Part shown: positions 1 through 6,305 of the stretch, in pieces
How the letters are laid out: the number at the start of each line of letters is the position of its first letter
How positions within the stretch are numbered: the first letter of the stretch is position 1
Made by a program: the position numbers and the translations under genes
Notes under the pieces: generated by a model
Told to the model about the DNA's origin: nothing
Databases searched by the model: none
What the model saw: the letters and a program-made list of their open reading frames with translations, nothing else
Source: Candidatus Doudnabacteria bacterium RIFCSPHIGHO2_02_FULL_42_25
Lineage (GTDB): Bacteria > Patescibacteria > Doudnabacteria > UBA920 > O2-02-FULL-48-8
Assembly: GCA_001777665.1 (NCBI GenBank)
Contig: MFEQ01000006.1
Coordinates: forward strand, 14,956 to 78,955
Reading direction: 5' to 3'
Length of the DNA: 64,000 nt

Positions 1-623
1 AATTCCTTCAAATACTGCTCCATAAATTTATGTCTTCGTTGAGCTATTCGCTTTGCTGTCTTCGTATGCATACGATCTTTGAGTAACAAAAGTTTTTCGT
101 AAAAATGGTTAACTGTACTTGCACTTAGTTTCTTGTACTGCTTAAACGAACGGTGAAAAAAAGGTTTTGCTTTTGGAATGTACATTGGAACATTAAATTT
201 TCCACCGAAACTAAAGGTCCTAGCAATTCCGATGGCACCCAGAGCATCTAATTTATCAGCGTCCTGCACAACCTTACCTTCTATTGTTTTCATTTTATAT
301 TTGACACCCGCCCCTTTAAAAGATACTTCATTTACGATATTTTCTATATGGTTTAATATTTTTGTGTTTAGTTTAAATTTTTTTAAAAATTTAACAGCAA
401 CATGACCACCAAGTTTGTCGTCACCTTTATGAAATTTGTAGTCAGCAACATCATGCAGCAGAGCTGCTAGTTCGACTATGAATAAATCCGCTTTTTCAAC
501 TTTTCCTATTTTCATTGCCCATTTCCTTACACGATCAACATGCGTCCAATCGTGGCCGGGATCTCCTATCATACTTTTCTTTACAAAAACTTCTGTTTCC
601 TTAATAATTCTTTTTTTATTCAT
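1..623 (-). CDS. HD-domain phosphohydrolase, cut by the left edge
   Basis: Reading leftward, this frame starts at the ATG at 621-623 and stays open for about 207 codons to base 1, so the C-terminus is missing. His24 and His28, the His57-Asp58 pair (A-L-L-H-D-V) and Asp121 in Q-D-A-D-K have the spacing of HD-superfamily metal ligands, as in small YpgQ/YedJ-type HD proteins. That family hydrolyses phosphate esters of nucleotides or related compounds; the substrate cannot be read from sequence. It overlaps the upstream Nudix gene by 8 bases (TTTAATGAATAA), so the two are probably translationally coupled in one housecleaning operon. Family call is firm; substrate unknown. Confidence 0.88.
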   Translation of the reverse strand, partial: MNKKRIIKETEVFVKKSMIGDPGHDWTHVDRVRKWAMKIGKVEKADLFIVELAALLHDVADYKFHKGDDKLGGHVAVKFLKKFKLNTKILNHIENIVNEVSFKGAGVKYKMKTIEGKVVQDADKLDALGAIGIARTFSFGGKFNVPMYIPKAKPFFHRSFKQYKKLSASTVNHFYEKLLLLKDRMHTKTAKRIAQRRHKFMEQYLKE

Positions 624-1026
624 TAAAATACTTTTCTAAAACTTCCTTGAAATACATATCTAGCTCAGAAAGTTTTCTTAGCTCATCCAAAGTAAACCAT
701 CTATAAGAGGAATGGTCTTCATCGAGCCGTGGTTCACCTTCGATCTCTGCTACATATGTAAGCCGCACTACATGTTTGTCAGCCCCACGCAAAATATCCT
801 GCGCTGATAATAATTTAGGTTCATGGGTAAGACTAAGCTTTGTTTCTTCTAATATTTCACGCTTAAGATTCTCAAGTAGCGGAACACCGACTTCAATTCG
901 TCCACCGACTATATCCCAGCGATTATCCTTTGGAACCTCGGGATATTTTTCTAAATTTCTTTCTAATAATAAATATTTACCTTCCTTGTTTTTTAACAAC
1001 ACCTTAACTCCTACTTGTAAAATCAT
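616..1026 (-). CDS. Nudix hydrolase
   Basis: A 136-residue single-domain protein with a Nudix box near residues 41-63: G-G-R-I-E-V-G-V-P, then R-E-I-L-E-E-T. The R-E-x-x-E-E core that binds divalent metal is intact, but the first glutamate of the GX5E part is Val, an unusual change. Nudix enzymes cleave nucleoside diphosphates linked to another group; cytosolic. It starts 4 bases after the membrane-protein gene at 1031-1735 and overlaps the HD gene by 8 bases, so the three form an operon. The substrate is not deducible. A second Nudix protein at 50093-50512 keeps the canonical box. Confidence 0.9.
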   Translation of the reverse strand: MILQVGVKVLLKNKEGKYLLLERNLEKYPEVPKDNRWDIVGGRIEVGVPLLENLKREILEETKLSLTHEPKLLSAQDILRGADKHVVRLTYVAEIEGEPRLDEDHSSYRWFTLDELRKLSELDMYFKEVLEKYFNE

Positions 1027-1030
1027 AGTT

Positions 1031-1735
1031 TTATACTCCTGAAGGTTGCATGTTCTCCTGGGTATTTTTTATTTCTTTCAAATGAAGGTACATTAAGTAG
1101 GTGTAAATTTGAATAATCGGAACATAGAACAAAAGTACTATATCGGCATAAATATTAGAGGCCATGGTATTGTTCTTGTTCAAGATAAAAGTCGGGATGA
1201 GTAGTAAAAACAAGATAAACATTATAAATATCCATCGAAGCACAACTTCCAATGTGTGTCCTTTCACATAGTCTTTACTTCTTTTTAAGGCTTTCAGGTA
1301 TCGTATGTTTTCTATAACCACTACCAGTCCGATAAATCCATACCAGGCTGAAAAAATAATACCTGGAACAATCAAAAGTACAAACCCTATACCCATAATT
1401 AAACCGGCAATAATGCTTGAAAAAAAATATGGCCAGAAAATTTTAGTCGATTTTTGCAAAGAGTCCTTAACTGGTGCGTTGTCTTTTATCACATAAACCA
1501 TGGCAATCGAACAAAGGATAGCAACTATAGCCACAGCCATTGTCGCTACCCAATATGGCCAAGAAAAAACTTGAACATCTCCCTTCATTTCTACAGGAAA
1601 AACCAACTCAGTTAAAATTGATAACCCAAAAATTAAGGCTGAAATCTTCAACAGTGGGCTGAATCTTTCCTTATAGAGTGCCCACGATTCTTTCCATAGA
1701 CTTATCGCACCCGGCATTTTCAAATTATATTGCAT
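1031..1735 (-). CDS. Polytopic membrane protein of GPDPase-membrane-domain type
   Basis: A 234-residue protein with about six hydrophobic segments and a short cytoplasmic N-terminus (S-L-W-K-E-S-W). The motif L-L-I-V-P-G-I-I-F around residues 121-129, followed by an amphipathic R-S-K-D-Y-V-K-G-H loop, resembles membrane proteins related to the glycerophosphodiesterase membrane domain/YciC group, which have no enzyme residues. Function unknown. It leads the short operon with the Nudix and HD genes. Upstream lies a GC-rich palindrome and then tRNA-Gly. Confidence 0.7.
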   Translation of the reverse strand: MQYNLKMPGAISLWKESWALYKERFSPLLKISALIFGLSILTELVFPVEMKGDVQVFSWPYWVATMAVAIVAILCSIAMVYVIKDNAPVKDSLQKSTKIFWPYFFSSIIAGLIMGIGFVLLIVPGIIFSAWYGFIGLVVVIENIRYLKALKRSKDYVKGHTLEVVLRWIFIMFILFLLLIPTFILNKNNTMASNIYADIVLLFYVPIIQIYTYLMYLHLKEIKNTQENMQPSGV

Positions 1736-1754
1736 ATGTTTTAATTATTTCTTA

Positions 1755-1769
1755 TGGAGCGGAATACGG
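1755..1769 (-). pseudogene. tRNA 3'-end remnant
   Basis: TGGAGCGGAATACGG here matches 14 of 15 bases of the 3' end (CCA, acceptor and start of T stem) of the intact tRNA-Gly at 1851-1865. It is not a complete tRNA. Its partner-like 5' remnant lies at 1969-1983, so the intact tRNA sits nested between two halves. Confidence 0.5.
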
Positions 1770-1777
1770 TCACCGCC

Positions 1778-1797
1778 GAAGGCGGGATCCCGCCTTC
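1778..1797. repeat. GC-rich 20-bp perfect palindrome
   Basis: GAAGGCGGGATCCCGCCTTC is a perfect inverted repeat in the gap between the membrane-protein gene and tRNA-Gly. It has no following T run, so it is not an obvious terminator. It belongs to the GC-rich palindromes scattered through this window, some of them inside genes. Confidence 0.7.
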
Positions 1798-1835
1798 AAT
1801 TTAAAATTAATTGCGGTGGCGGGAGAATCGTCTAA

Positions 1836-1943
1836 GCCCATTATCGCCACTGGAGCAGAATACGGGAATCGAACCCGTGCCTAAACCTTGGGAAGGTCTC
1901 GTACTACCATTATACTAATTCTGCACCAAAGGCGATAATGGGC
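1836..1943. repeat. 13-bp inverted repeat enclosing tRNA-Gly
   Basis: GCCCATTATCGCC (1836-1848) and GGCGATAATGGGC (1931-1943) are exact reverse complements flanking the tRNA. In a transcript they would close a stem around the tRNA. They could equally be the ends of a small inserted unit. Confidence 0.75.
1851..1924 (-). tRNA. tRNA-Gly (anticodon CCC)
   Basis: Read on the minus strand, the acceptor GCAGAAT pairs with ATTCTGC. The anticodon stem AGACC/GGTTT encloses loop TTCCCAA, giving anticodon CCC. The T arm holds GGTTCGATTCC. The 3' end is T-CCA, so CCA is genomically encoded. The gene is bracketed by a perfect 13-base inverted repeat, GCCCATTATCGCC at 1836-1848 and its complement at 1931-1943, and by partial tRNA copies outside that. 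Confidence 0.95.
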
Positions 1944-1968
1944 GTGTACTTTTTAATTCCAAATCGCA

Positions 1969-1983
1969 CCATTATACTAATTC
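1969..1983 (-). pseudogene. tRNA 5'-half remnant (D arm)
   Basis: CCATTATACTAATTC repeats exactly the bases at 1907-1921 of the intact tRNA-Gly (D-loop side and acceptor 5' strand). The flanking bases differ. The remnant acceptor strand, read as GAGGAAT, would pair six of seven with the ATTCCGC of the remnant at 1755-1769. Confidence 0.5.
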
Positions 1984-2043
1984 CTCGTTACTTATTTCGT
2001 GCAACCCTAATTATACCATAAACTACCACTCCTCATGCCGTTC

Positions 2044-2071
2044 CCTAAATTAAGCGATCGCTTACCTTAGG
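2044..2071. repeat. GCGATCGC-centred palindrome, copy 1
   Basis: An imperfect 28-bp palindrome (12 of 14 pairs) centred on AGCGATCGCT, just past the stop of the PaaX-like gene. Related sites are at 2631-2660, 22279-22310 and 52517-52548. The core octamer equals the cyanobacterial HIP1 sequence. No T run follows. Confidence 0.7.
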
Positions 2072-2074
2072 TCA

Positions 2075-2620
2075 TCAACGCAAATTAAACGCTTTCAACA
2101 AGTTTTCTTCACGGTCTATGTCTTCAGCAGTAATCATACGGAGGTATTCACGTACTTCGTATAGTTCTGCAATGAAAAATATTTCATCCTCGCAAGGAAA
2201 AGGGCAAATCCATACACTTTTTTGAATACGAATAAAACCTATTTCTCCCAACTTCTGCACCAATGCATCTCTTTTTTGTTTAAATTTCTCAGGTATGTCA
2301 AACATTACAATACGCCATTTCCTATCCCATCGTTTTTGCCTTTTAATCTGCATGTCATCAAGTTTGAATGTTAGGACCTTTTGCATGCCCGCTTTTGTTA
2401 GTTTAAGAACAGTTTTGTTGCCATCTTGCGTAATTCCAACAAAACCTCCAATAGCTAATTTGTTTAGAGATTTTTTTAACTGACCAGAGTTCAAGTATCT
2501 TTGCTTTTTGAGATATGGTGCAAACGCTTCAGCTAAACCGGGAAGTGCTGCGAACACAAAAACACCTCCGGTTACCGCAATAGATGCTAAAATTATTTTT
2601 GCTATTTCATTTCTTTTCAT
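2075..2620 (-). CDS. PaaX-like protein with Cas2-like domain
   Basis: A 181-residue protein. Residues 1-30 form a hydrophobic anchor or helix. Residues about 40-90 resemble a winged helix (L-N-K-L-A-I-G-G-F, then L-K-L-T-K-A-G). Residues about 100-150 hold a ferredoxin-like stretch with K-W-R-I-V-M-F-D-I-P and Q-K-S-V-W-I-C-P-F, typical of the Cas2-like central domain of PaaX family proteins. Such proteins are frequent in CPR genomes and are often mislabelled Cas2. No CRISPR array or cas1 is nearby, so a regulatory or nucleic-acid-binding role is more likely than adaptation. GCGATCGC-centred palindromes lie on both sides. Confidence 0.85.
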   Translation of the reverse strand: MKRNEIAKIILASIAVTGGVFVFAALPGLAEAFAPYLKKQRYLNSGQLKKSLNKLAIGGFVGITQDGNKTVLKLTKAGMQKVLTFKLDDMQIKRQKRWDRKWRIVMFDIPEKFKQKRDALVQKLGEIGFIRIQKSVWICPFPCEDEIFFIAELYEVREYLRMITAEDIDREENLLKAFNLR

Positions 2621-2630
2621 TGAGATTCGT

Positions 2631-2660
2631 CCCTAATTTAAGCGATCGCTGAACATAGGG
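2631..2660. repeat. GCGATCGC-centred palindrome, copy 2
   Basis: An imperfect 30-bp palindrome (12 of 15 pairs) with core AGCGATCGCT and ends CCCTA/TAGGG. It lies between the PaaX-like start and the parvulin stop. Same family as 2044-2071. Confidence 0.7.
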
Positions 2661-2663
2661 CGA

Positions 2664-3470
2664 TTAAAAGTTGATTAATCTTCTTACTACAATTGACTTC
2701 AACTGGTCTTCCAACCACTGATCGTAGCCTGTGGTTTGAATCAAGATGTGTTTGATGTGCCAAACCTTTTCGCCGTTTCTGTCTGAAATCTCCACGGGAT
2801 AGAGAATGTGATAGCCAAGCCGACTAATGACTAATTCTTTTTTAACTTCACCAATAGTTGAAATATTAATCACTTTTTCCAATTCTGGCAAAATCTGACC
2901 GGATGCTATAAATCCCAAATCGCCACCAACTTGACCACTGACTTTATCATCACTGGACAGTGCAAGTTCTTCGAAGCTCGATCCGCTTTGGATTTGTTTC
3001 AATATATTAGCCGCTCGATTATAAGCAGTATTATTTGCTCCAAAATCTTGATTGTATTTTATCTTCAATGCAGAATCATAAGCTTGTCTAGCTACCACAA
3101 AATCCACAAACAATTTCTCGTTGTTTGAAAAATACTTCTGCAATAATTCTTGATACTCTGCGGAGTTTCCGGTTTTGTAATACTTTAACTCATTAGCTAT
3201 CAACCCTGTTTTGCTAATCTTATATTTATCCAGGAGAATTTCCTTCTGCTTTGCTTCCACCAATTCATTAAAAACAAGAGATCTGTTTGGGTTCGCTGTA
3301 AACCGCTTGGCCAGTTCTAGATTTTCTTCGTATTCATTATTTGAAATAAATTTCGACCTCACCACTGCTATTGGATAGAGGCCTAAAAAGTAAATCAAAG
3401 CCAGCGCGAGGATTACTCCACCAATAATAATCAAAAATATATTTAGTTTTCGGTGTTTTTTACTCGGCAT
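2664..3470 (-). CDS. Membrane-anchored parvulin-type peptidyl-prolyl isomerase
   Basis: 268 residues from the ATG at 3468-3470. The frame runs further upstream, but those codons lie in the inserted repeat at 3472-3620 and are not native. After a K/R-rich start comes one membrane segment (residues about 10-33), then a SurA/PrsA-like chaperone region. A parvulin domain near residues 180-245 shows G-G-D-L-G-F, then R-L-G-Y-H-I-L and W-H-I-K-H-I-L-I. It should act outside the membrane on folding of exported proteins. The gene originally overlapped the FtsB-like gene; the element insertion separated them while leaving both readable. Annotation as a PPIase is good, exact subfamily uncertain. Confidence 0.85.
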   Translation of the reverse strand: MPSKKHRKLNIFLIIIGGVILALALIYFLGLYPIAVVRSKFISNNEYEENLELAKRFTANPNRSLVFNELVEAKQKEILLDKYKISKTGLIANELKYYKTGNSAEYQELLQKYFSNNEKLFVDFVVARQAYDSALKIKYNQDFGANNTAYNRAANILKQIQSGSSFEELALSSDDKVSGQVGGDLGFIASGQILPELEKVINISTIGEVKKELVISRLGYHILYPVEISDRNGEKVWHIKHILIQTTGYDQWLEDQLKSIVVRRLINF

Positions 3471-3471
3471 T

Positions 3472-3620
3472 CCCAGTATATCAACTTCGATAATGGTTTT
3501 TGAGTTCGCTTTTGCGAATAAAACCAATCTTAATATTAATATTGACAATAATCATAGATTTTATATTTATATTTTATCAAAAACCATTAACAGCAAAAGC
3601 ATCGAAGTTGTATTACTGGG
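3472..3620 (-). mobile_element. MITE-like element family 1, copy 1 (149 bp)
   Basis: The left end is CCCAGTATATCAACTTCGAT; the right end is ATCGAAGTTGTATTACTGGG. These are inverted repeats that extend inward to a shared AATGGTTTTT/AAAAACCATT. A 4-bp direct repeat, CATT, flanks it (AATG read with the genes). The interior has diverged from copies 2 and 3. There is no transposase. It lies exactly between the FtsB-like stop and the parvulin ATG; its right end supplies the last two sense codons and the TAA of the FtsB-like gene. Confidence 0.85.
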
Positions 3621-3978
3621 CATTAAAGAAATAATTAAACCATAATTTAGCATTGCTGGATTTACTCGGTACTATCGTAGTCCCACTTACTTCTTCGTCG
3701 CTTGAAGGCAAAACCACGACATGTTCCCCTTCTTTTGCTAGATTCAGTTTTTCACGCGCCTCTTTTTCCTTATATTCCGGTGTATTAAGATACTGAATCA
3801 ATGAGCTTAATTCTTCATTCTCATTACTCATTCTCGCCATCTGGGCTTCGATCCGAGCAACTTCACGATCGATTGTTCGTTTCTGTACCAATATTCGAGC
3901 GGTGGCGATGATAATAAAAGCCAATCCAATAAAAAGGACGAGTGTAGCAAATTTGGACAGTAAAAATGATTTCAGCAT
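3613..3978 (-). CDS. FtsB/DivIC-like septum formation initiator
   Basis: 121 residues: a short cytoplasmic start, one membrane helix (residues about 9-27) and a coiled coil (about 30-60, with heptad-like I-E-A-Q-M-A-R-M-S-N-E-N-E-E-L), then Y-L-N-T-P-E-Y-K-E-K-E-A-R-E-K-L-N-L, the typical end of the DivIC/FtsB domain. Members join FtsL and FtsQ at the division septum. FtsQ is encoded at 45103-46032. The final codons GCC-CAG-TAA lie in the inserted element; the pre-insertion junction would have read GCC-GAG-TAA and overlapped the parvulin ATG. It starts directly after the TAA of the 32-codon peptide gene. Confidence 0.85.
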   Translation of the reverse strand: MLKSFLLSKFATLVLFIGLAFIIIATARILVQKRTIDREVARIEAQMARMSNENEELSSLIQYLNTPEYKEKEAREKLNLAKEGEHVVVLPSSDEEVSGTTIVPSKSSNAKLWFNYFFNAQ

Positions 3979-4077
3979 TTAGATAAACAGACCGATCATA
4001 GTTAGCAACAACATGCTCACTATCATGAGTACTGCAAACACCGTAAATATTTGTTTTAATCTTTTTCGATCTCGCAT
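3979..4077 (-). CDS. Small single-pass membrane peptide, 32 residues
   Basis: The ATG at 4075-4077 lies two bases after the lepA stop; the TAA at 3979-3981 directly abuts the ATG of the FtsB-like gene. The peptide is M-R-D-R-K-R-L-K followed by one hydrophobic helix of about 22 residues, giving an N-in orientation by the positive-inside rule. The perfect fit between its neighbours (2 and 0 bases) supports real translation. It could be a small divisome accessory, but no family is recognised. Confidence 0.65.
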   Translation of the reverse strand: MRDRKRLKQIFTVFAVLMIVSMLLLTMIGLFI

Positions 4078-4079
4078 AA

Positions 4080-6305
4080 TTATCTTTTTAGAACAGCTAA
4101 GAAGGCTTCCTGTGGAATGTCGACTGATCCAATTCGTTTGAGCCGCTTTTTTCCTTTTTTCTGTTTCTCGAGTAATTTCATTTTACGGGTGACATCGCCA
4201 CCGTACAACTTCGCGGTCACGTCCTTGCGCATTGCTGATATGGTTTCTCTAGCTATAACTTTACCCCCGATTGCGGCTTGTATCGCTATTTCAAATTGTT
4301 GCTTGGGAATTAAACTCTTCAATTTTTCGACTAATGATCTACCTTCAGCTACAGAAACATCACGGTGGACAATCATAGAAAGGGCATCTACTAATTCGGT
4401 GGCCACCAGTATATCCAATTTTACCAGATCACCAGGTCTGTAATCCATCAATTCGTAGTTTAGAGAAGCATAACCTGAAGAAATACTCTTAAGCTTATCA
4501 TAAAAGTCTATAATAATATTCGCAAGTGGCATCTCTGCTGTGATTAACACCCGTTCGTTGCTAAGGTAATCCATGTTGTTATAAATACCGCGTCGGCCGG
4601 TGATTAGTTCCAAAATTCCACCGATATACGTCTGCGGCACCAAAATCTCTACAGACACCCACGGTTCTTCTATTGATTCGATAAACGACGGGTCAGGCAA
4701 TTCTGCTGGAGTATGGATAATTTTCTGCGGGCCCCGCCTCGACTCGCCGTCTTCGGCGAGGCGGGCATTTTTCATGTTGATTTTGTATTCCACTGATGGT
4801 GCAGTGAGGACCAAGTCTAGATTATATTCTCTGGTCAGTCGTTCCTGGACTATATCCATATGGAGTAATCCCAAAAACCCAGTTCTAAACCCAAACCCTA
4901 ATGCTGGAATGCTTTCTGGTTCAAATTCTAATGCTGCATCATTCAGTTTTAATTTGTCTATAGCATCACGAAGTAATGGATAATCATCCCCGGATGTCGG
5001 AAAAATAGATGCATAGACCATAGGCTTCACCTGTTTATATCCAGGCAAAGGCTGAGCTTGTGCTGAACCTAATGTTACCGTGTCGCCTACGCGGACTAAA
5101 CGGACATTACGCAGACTAGTCTGAATATATCCGATTTCTCCGGTTTTTAAACCACTGCTCGGTGATAATTTTGGATTAAAGTATCCGACTTCTAATGCAT
5201 CCGCTTGAGTATTTGTTCCGAACATTTTAATTCTATCAGCTTTTTTTACTTCACCGTCAACAATTCTAACAAACGCAATGACACCACGGTGAATATCATA
5301 ACTAGAATCGAATATTAATGCTCGAAGTGGTTGATTAGTGTTACCTCTGGGTTCGGGTATTCTTTCAACGACAGCGTCTAAAATATCCATAACTCCTTCA
5401 CCAGTCTTCCCTGATGCTAGTAAAATTTCATCTTGCTCAAACCCAAATGCTTTAATTATTTCATCAGCGGTTTTTTCAACATCAGCATTGGGTAGGTCAA
5501 TTTTATTTATAACTGGAATAATTTTAAGTTTATTTTGTTGCGCTAAATGAACGTTCGCAAGAGTCTGGGCCTCAACTCCTTGAGTTGCATCTACCAATAA
5601 AATAGCTCCTTCGCATGCGGCAAGGGATCTGCTTACTTCATAAGTGAAATCTACATGACCAGGAGTATCTATGAGATTTAATATATACTCTTCACTTCGA
5701 CTTTCATCATAAATAATCCTTTTTATGTCCGCACCGTTAGGTGAAAAATTAACAAGCAATGCCAATTTATAAGATGTTCCGCGCAAATAATGCCATGTCT
5801 GACGCTCTTTTTTTTTTCCTAAAAATGGCAACGCTTTGAGTTCTAAAATAACCTTATTTTCTACAAGAAAATCAGGTTTATAAATTCCTACCTTTTGTCC
5901 TTTGTAAGAAACATCTAATATTTTTTCTTTTTCAAACTGGATCCCTCGATTTTTGAATTCTAATTCTAATGCCTTTTGATACACAATCTCTTTGTGACCT
6001 GTTCCTAATTGTTTCCGAACTTCAAAAATTGCTCCCCTAATCTTGTATGTCAAATCGGCATATAGCAGCCCATCTGCGTCTGTCTGCGTTTTGTCTGCGT
6101 TAGTCTGCGTCTTATAGAGCATGCGGACTGGCTGGAGTTTGATCGTAATCCCTCGTTCGCGTTCCAAATCCATCGTATCGAGCAGCTGCTCTTTCATCTC
6201 TCTTTTCGAAACTGTGGAAGTCATTTCTAAAAGACGGTCAGCCAGAGTCGACTTCCCGTGATCAATGTGCGCGATGATACAAAAATTTCTAATTTTACTC
6301 TGCAT
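4080..6305 (-). CDS. lepA: Elongation factor 4 (LepA) with inserted GxxExxY domain
   Basis: 741 residues against about 600 for normal LepA. This is the ribosome back-translocation GTPase. G1 is A-H-I-D-H-G-K-S-T (12-20), switch I is R-G-I-T-I-K (51-56) and G3 is D-T-P-G-H (213-217). N-K-I-D, the EF-G-like domains and the lysine-rich LepA C-terminus follow. Between switch I and G3, residues about 66-204 form a whole GxxExxY protein: G103-H-K-E-I-V-Y109 and a PD-(D/E)xK signature (P144-D145, E155-L-K157). A second in-frame insert (bases about 4731-4767) is a GC-rich palindrome. The frame is open throughout and all GTPase motifs survive, so the fusion may be functional. It overlaps the HAD gene by 11 bases. 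Confidence 0.95.
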   Translation of the reverse strand: MQSKIRNFCIIAHIDHGKSTLADRLLEMTSTVSKREMKEQLLDTMDLERERGITIKLQPVRMLYKTQTNADKTQTDADGLLYADLTYKIRGAIFEVRKQLGTGHKEIVYQKALELEFKNRGIQFEKEKILDVSYKGQKVGIYKPDFLVENKVILELKALPFLGKKKERQTWHYLRGTSYKLALLVNFSPNGADIKRIIYDESRSEEYILNLIDTPGHVDFTYEVSRSLAACEGAILLVDATQGVEAQTLANVHLAQQNKLKIIPVINKIDLPNADVEKTADEIIKAFGFEQDEILLASGKTGEGVMDILDAVVERIPEPRGNTNQPLRALIFDSSYDIHRGVIAFVRIVDGEVKKADRIKMFGTNTQADALEVGYFNPKLSPSSGLKTGEIGYIQTSLRNVRLVRVGDTVTLGSAQAQPLPGYKQVKPMVYASIFPTSGDDYPLLRDAIDKLKLNDAALEFEPESIPALGFGFRTGFLGLLHMDIVQERLTREYNLDLVLTAPSVEYKINMKNARLAEDGESRRGPQKIIHTPAELPDPSFIESIEEPWVSVEILVPQTYIGGILELITGRRGIYNNMDYLSNERVLITAEMPLANIIIDFYDKLKSISSGYASLNYELMDYRPGDLVKLDILVATELVDALSMIVHRDVSVAEGRSLVEKLKSLIPKQQFEIAIQAAIGGKVIARETISAMRKDVTAKLYGGDVTRKMKLLEKQKKGKKRLKRIGSVDIPQEAFLAVLKR
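4731..4767. repeat. GC-rich palindrome translated inside lepA
   Basis: Nested inverted repeats: outer GCCCCGCCTCG/CGAGGCGGGC, inner CGCCG-TCTT-CGGCG. It encodes about 12 residues (A-R-L-A-E-D-G-E-S-R-R-G) not expected in LepA between the V-E-Y-K-I strand and the H-T-P-A-E-L-P-D region. Confidence 0.75.
5694..6110 (-). mobile_element. In-frame GxxExxY (PD-(D/E)xK-like) insertion within lepA
   Basis: The inserted segment begins with tandem units of ACGCAGAC-type sequence, translated as Q-T-N-A-D-K-T-Q-T-D-A-D. The roughly 120-residue GxxExxY domain follows, ending near D-E-S-R-S. The host protein resumes at E-E-Y-I-L-N-L-I-D-T-P-G. In my knowledge free-standing GxxExxY genes often start with similar short-repeat leaders, which suggests the gene and its repeat leader arrived together. 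Exact endpoints are estimated from where LepA homology stops and resumes. Confidence 0.8.

Noticed and set aside
2075..2620. Cas2 and hence a CRISPR locus
   Set aside because: The protein only has the Cas2-like fold common to PaaX proteins, with a membrane or helical N-terminus; no repeats, cas1 or other cas genes anywhere in the window.
3480..3548. N-terminal extension of the parvulin gene
   Set aside because: The extra 26 codons are derived from the inserted element's inverted repeat. The native ATG is at 3468-3470, just outside the element.
4080..6305. Intein in lepA
   Set aside because: The insert has neither the N-terminal Cys/Ser splice block nor the C-terminal His-Asn motif and is followed by E-E-Y rather than Cys, Ser or Thr. 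It is a read-through domain, not a splicing one.
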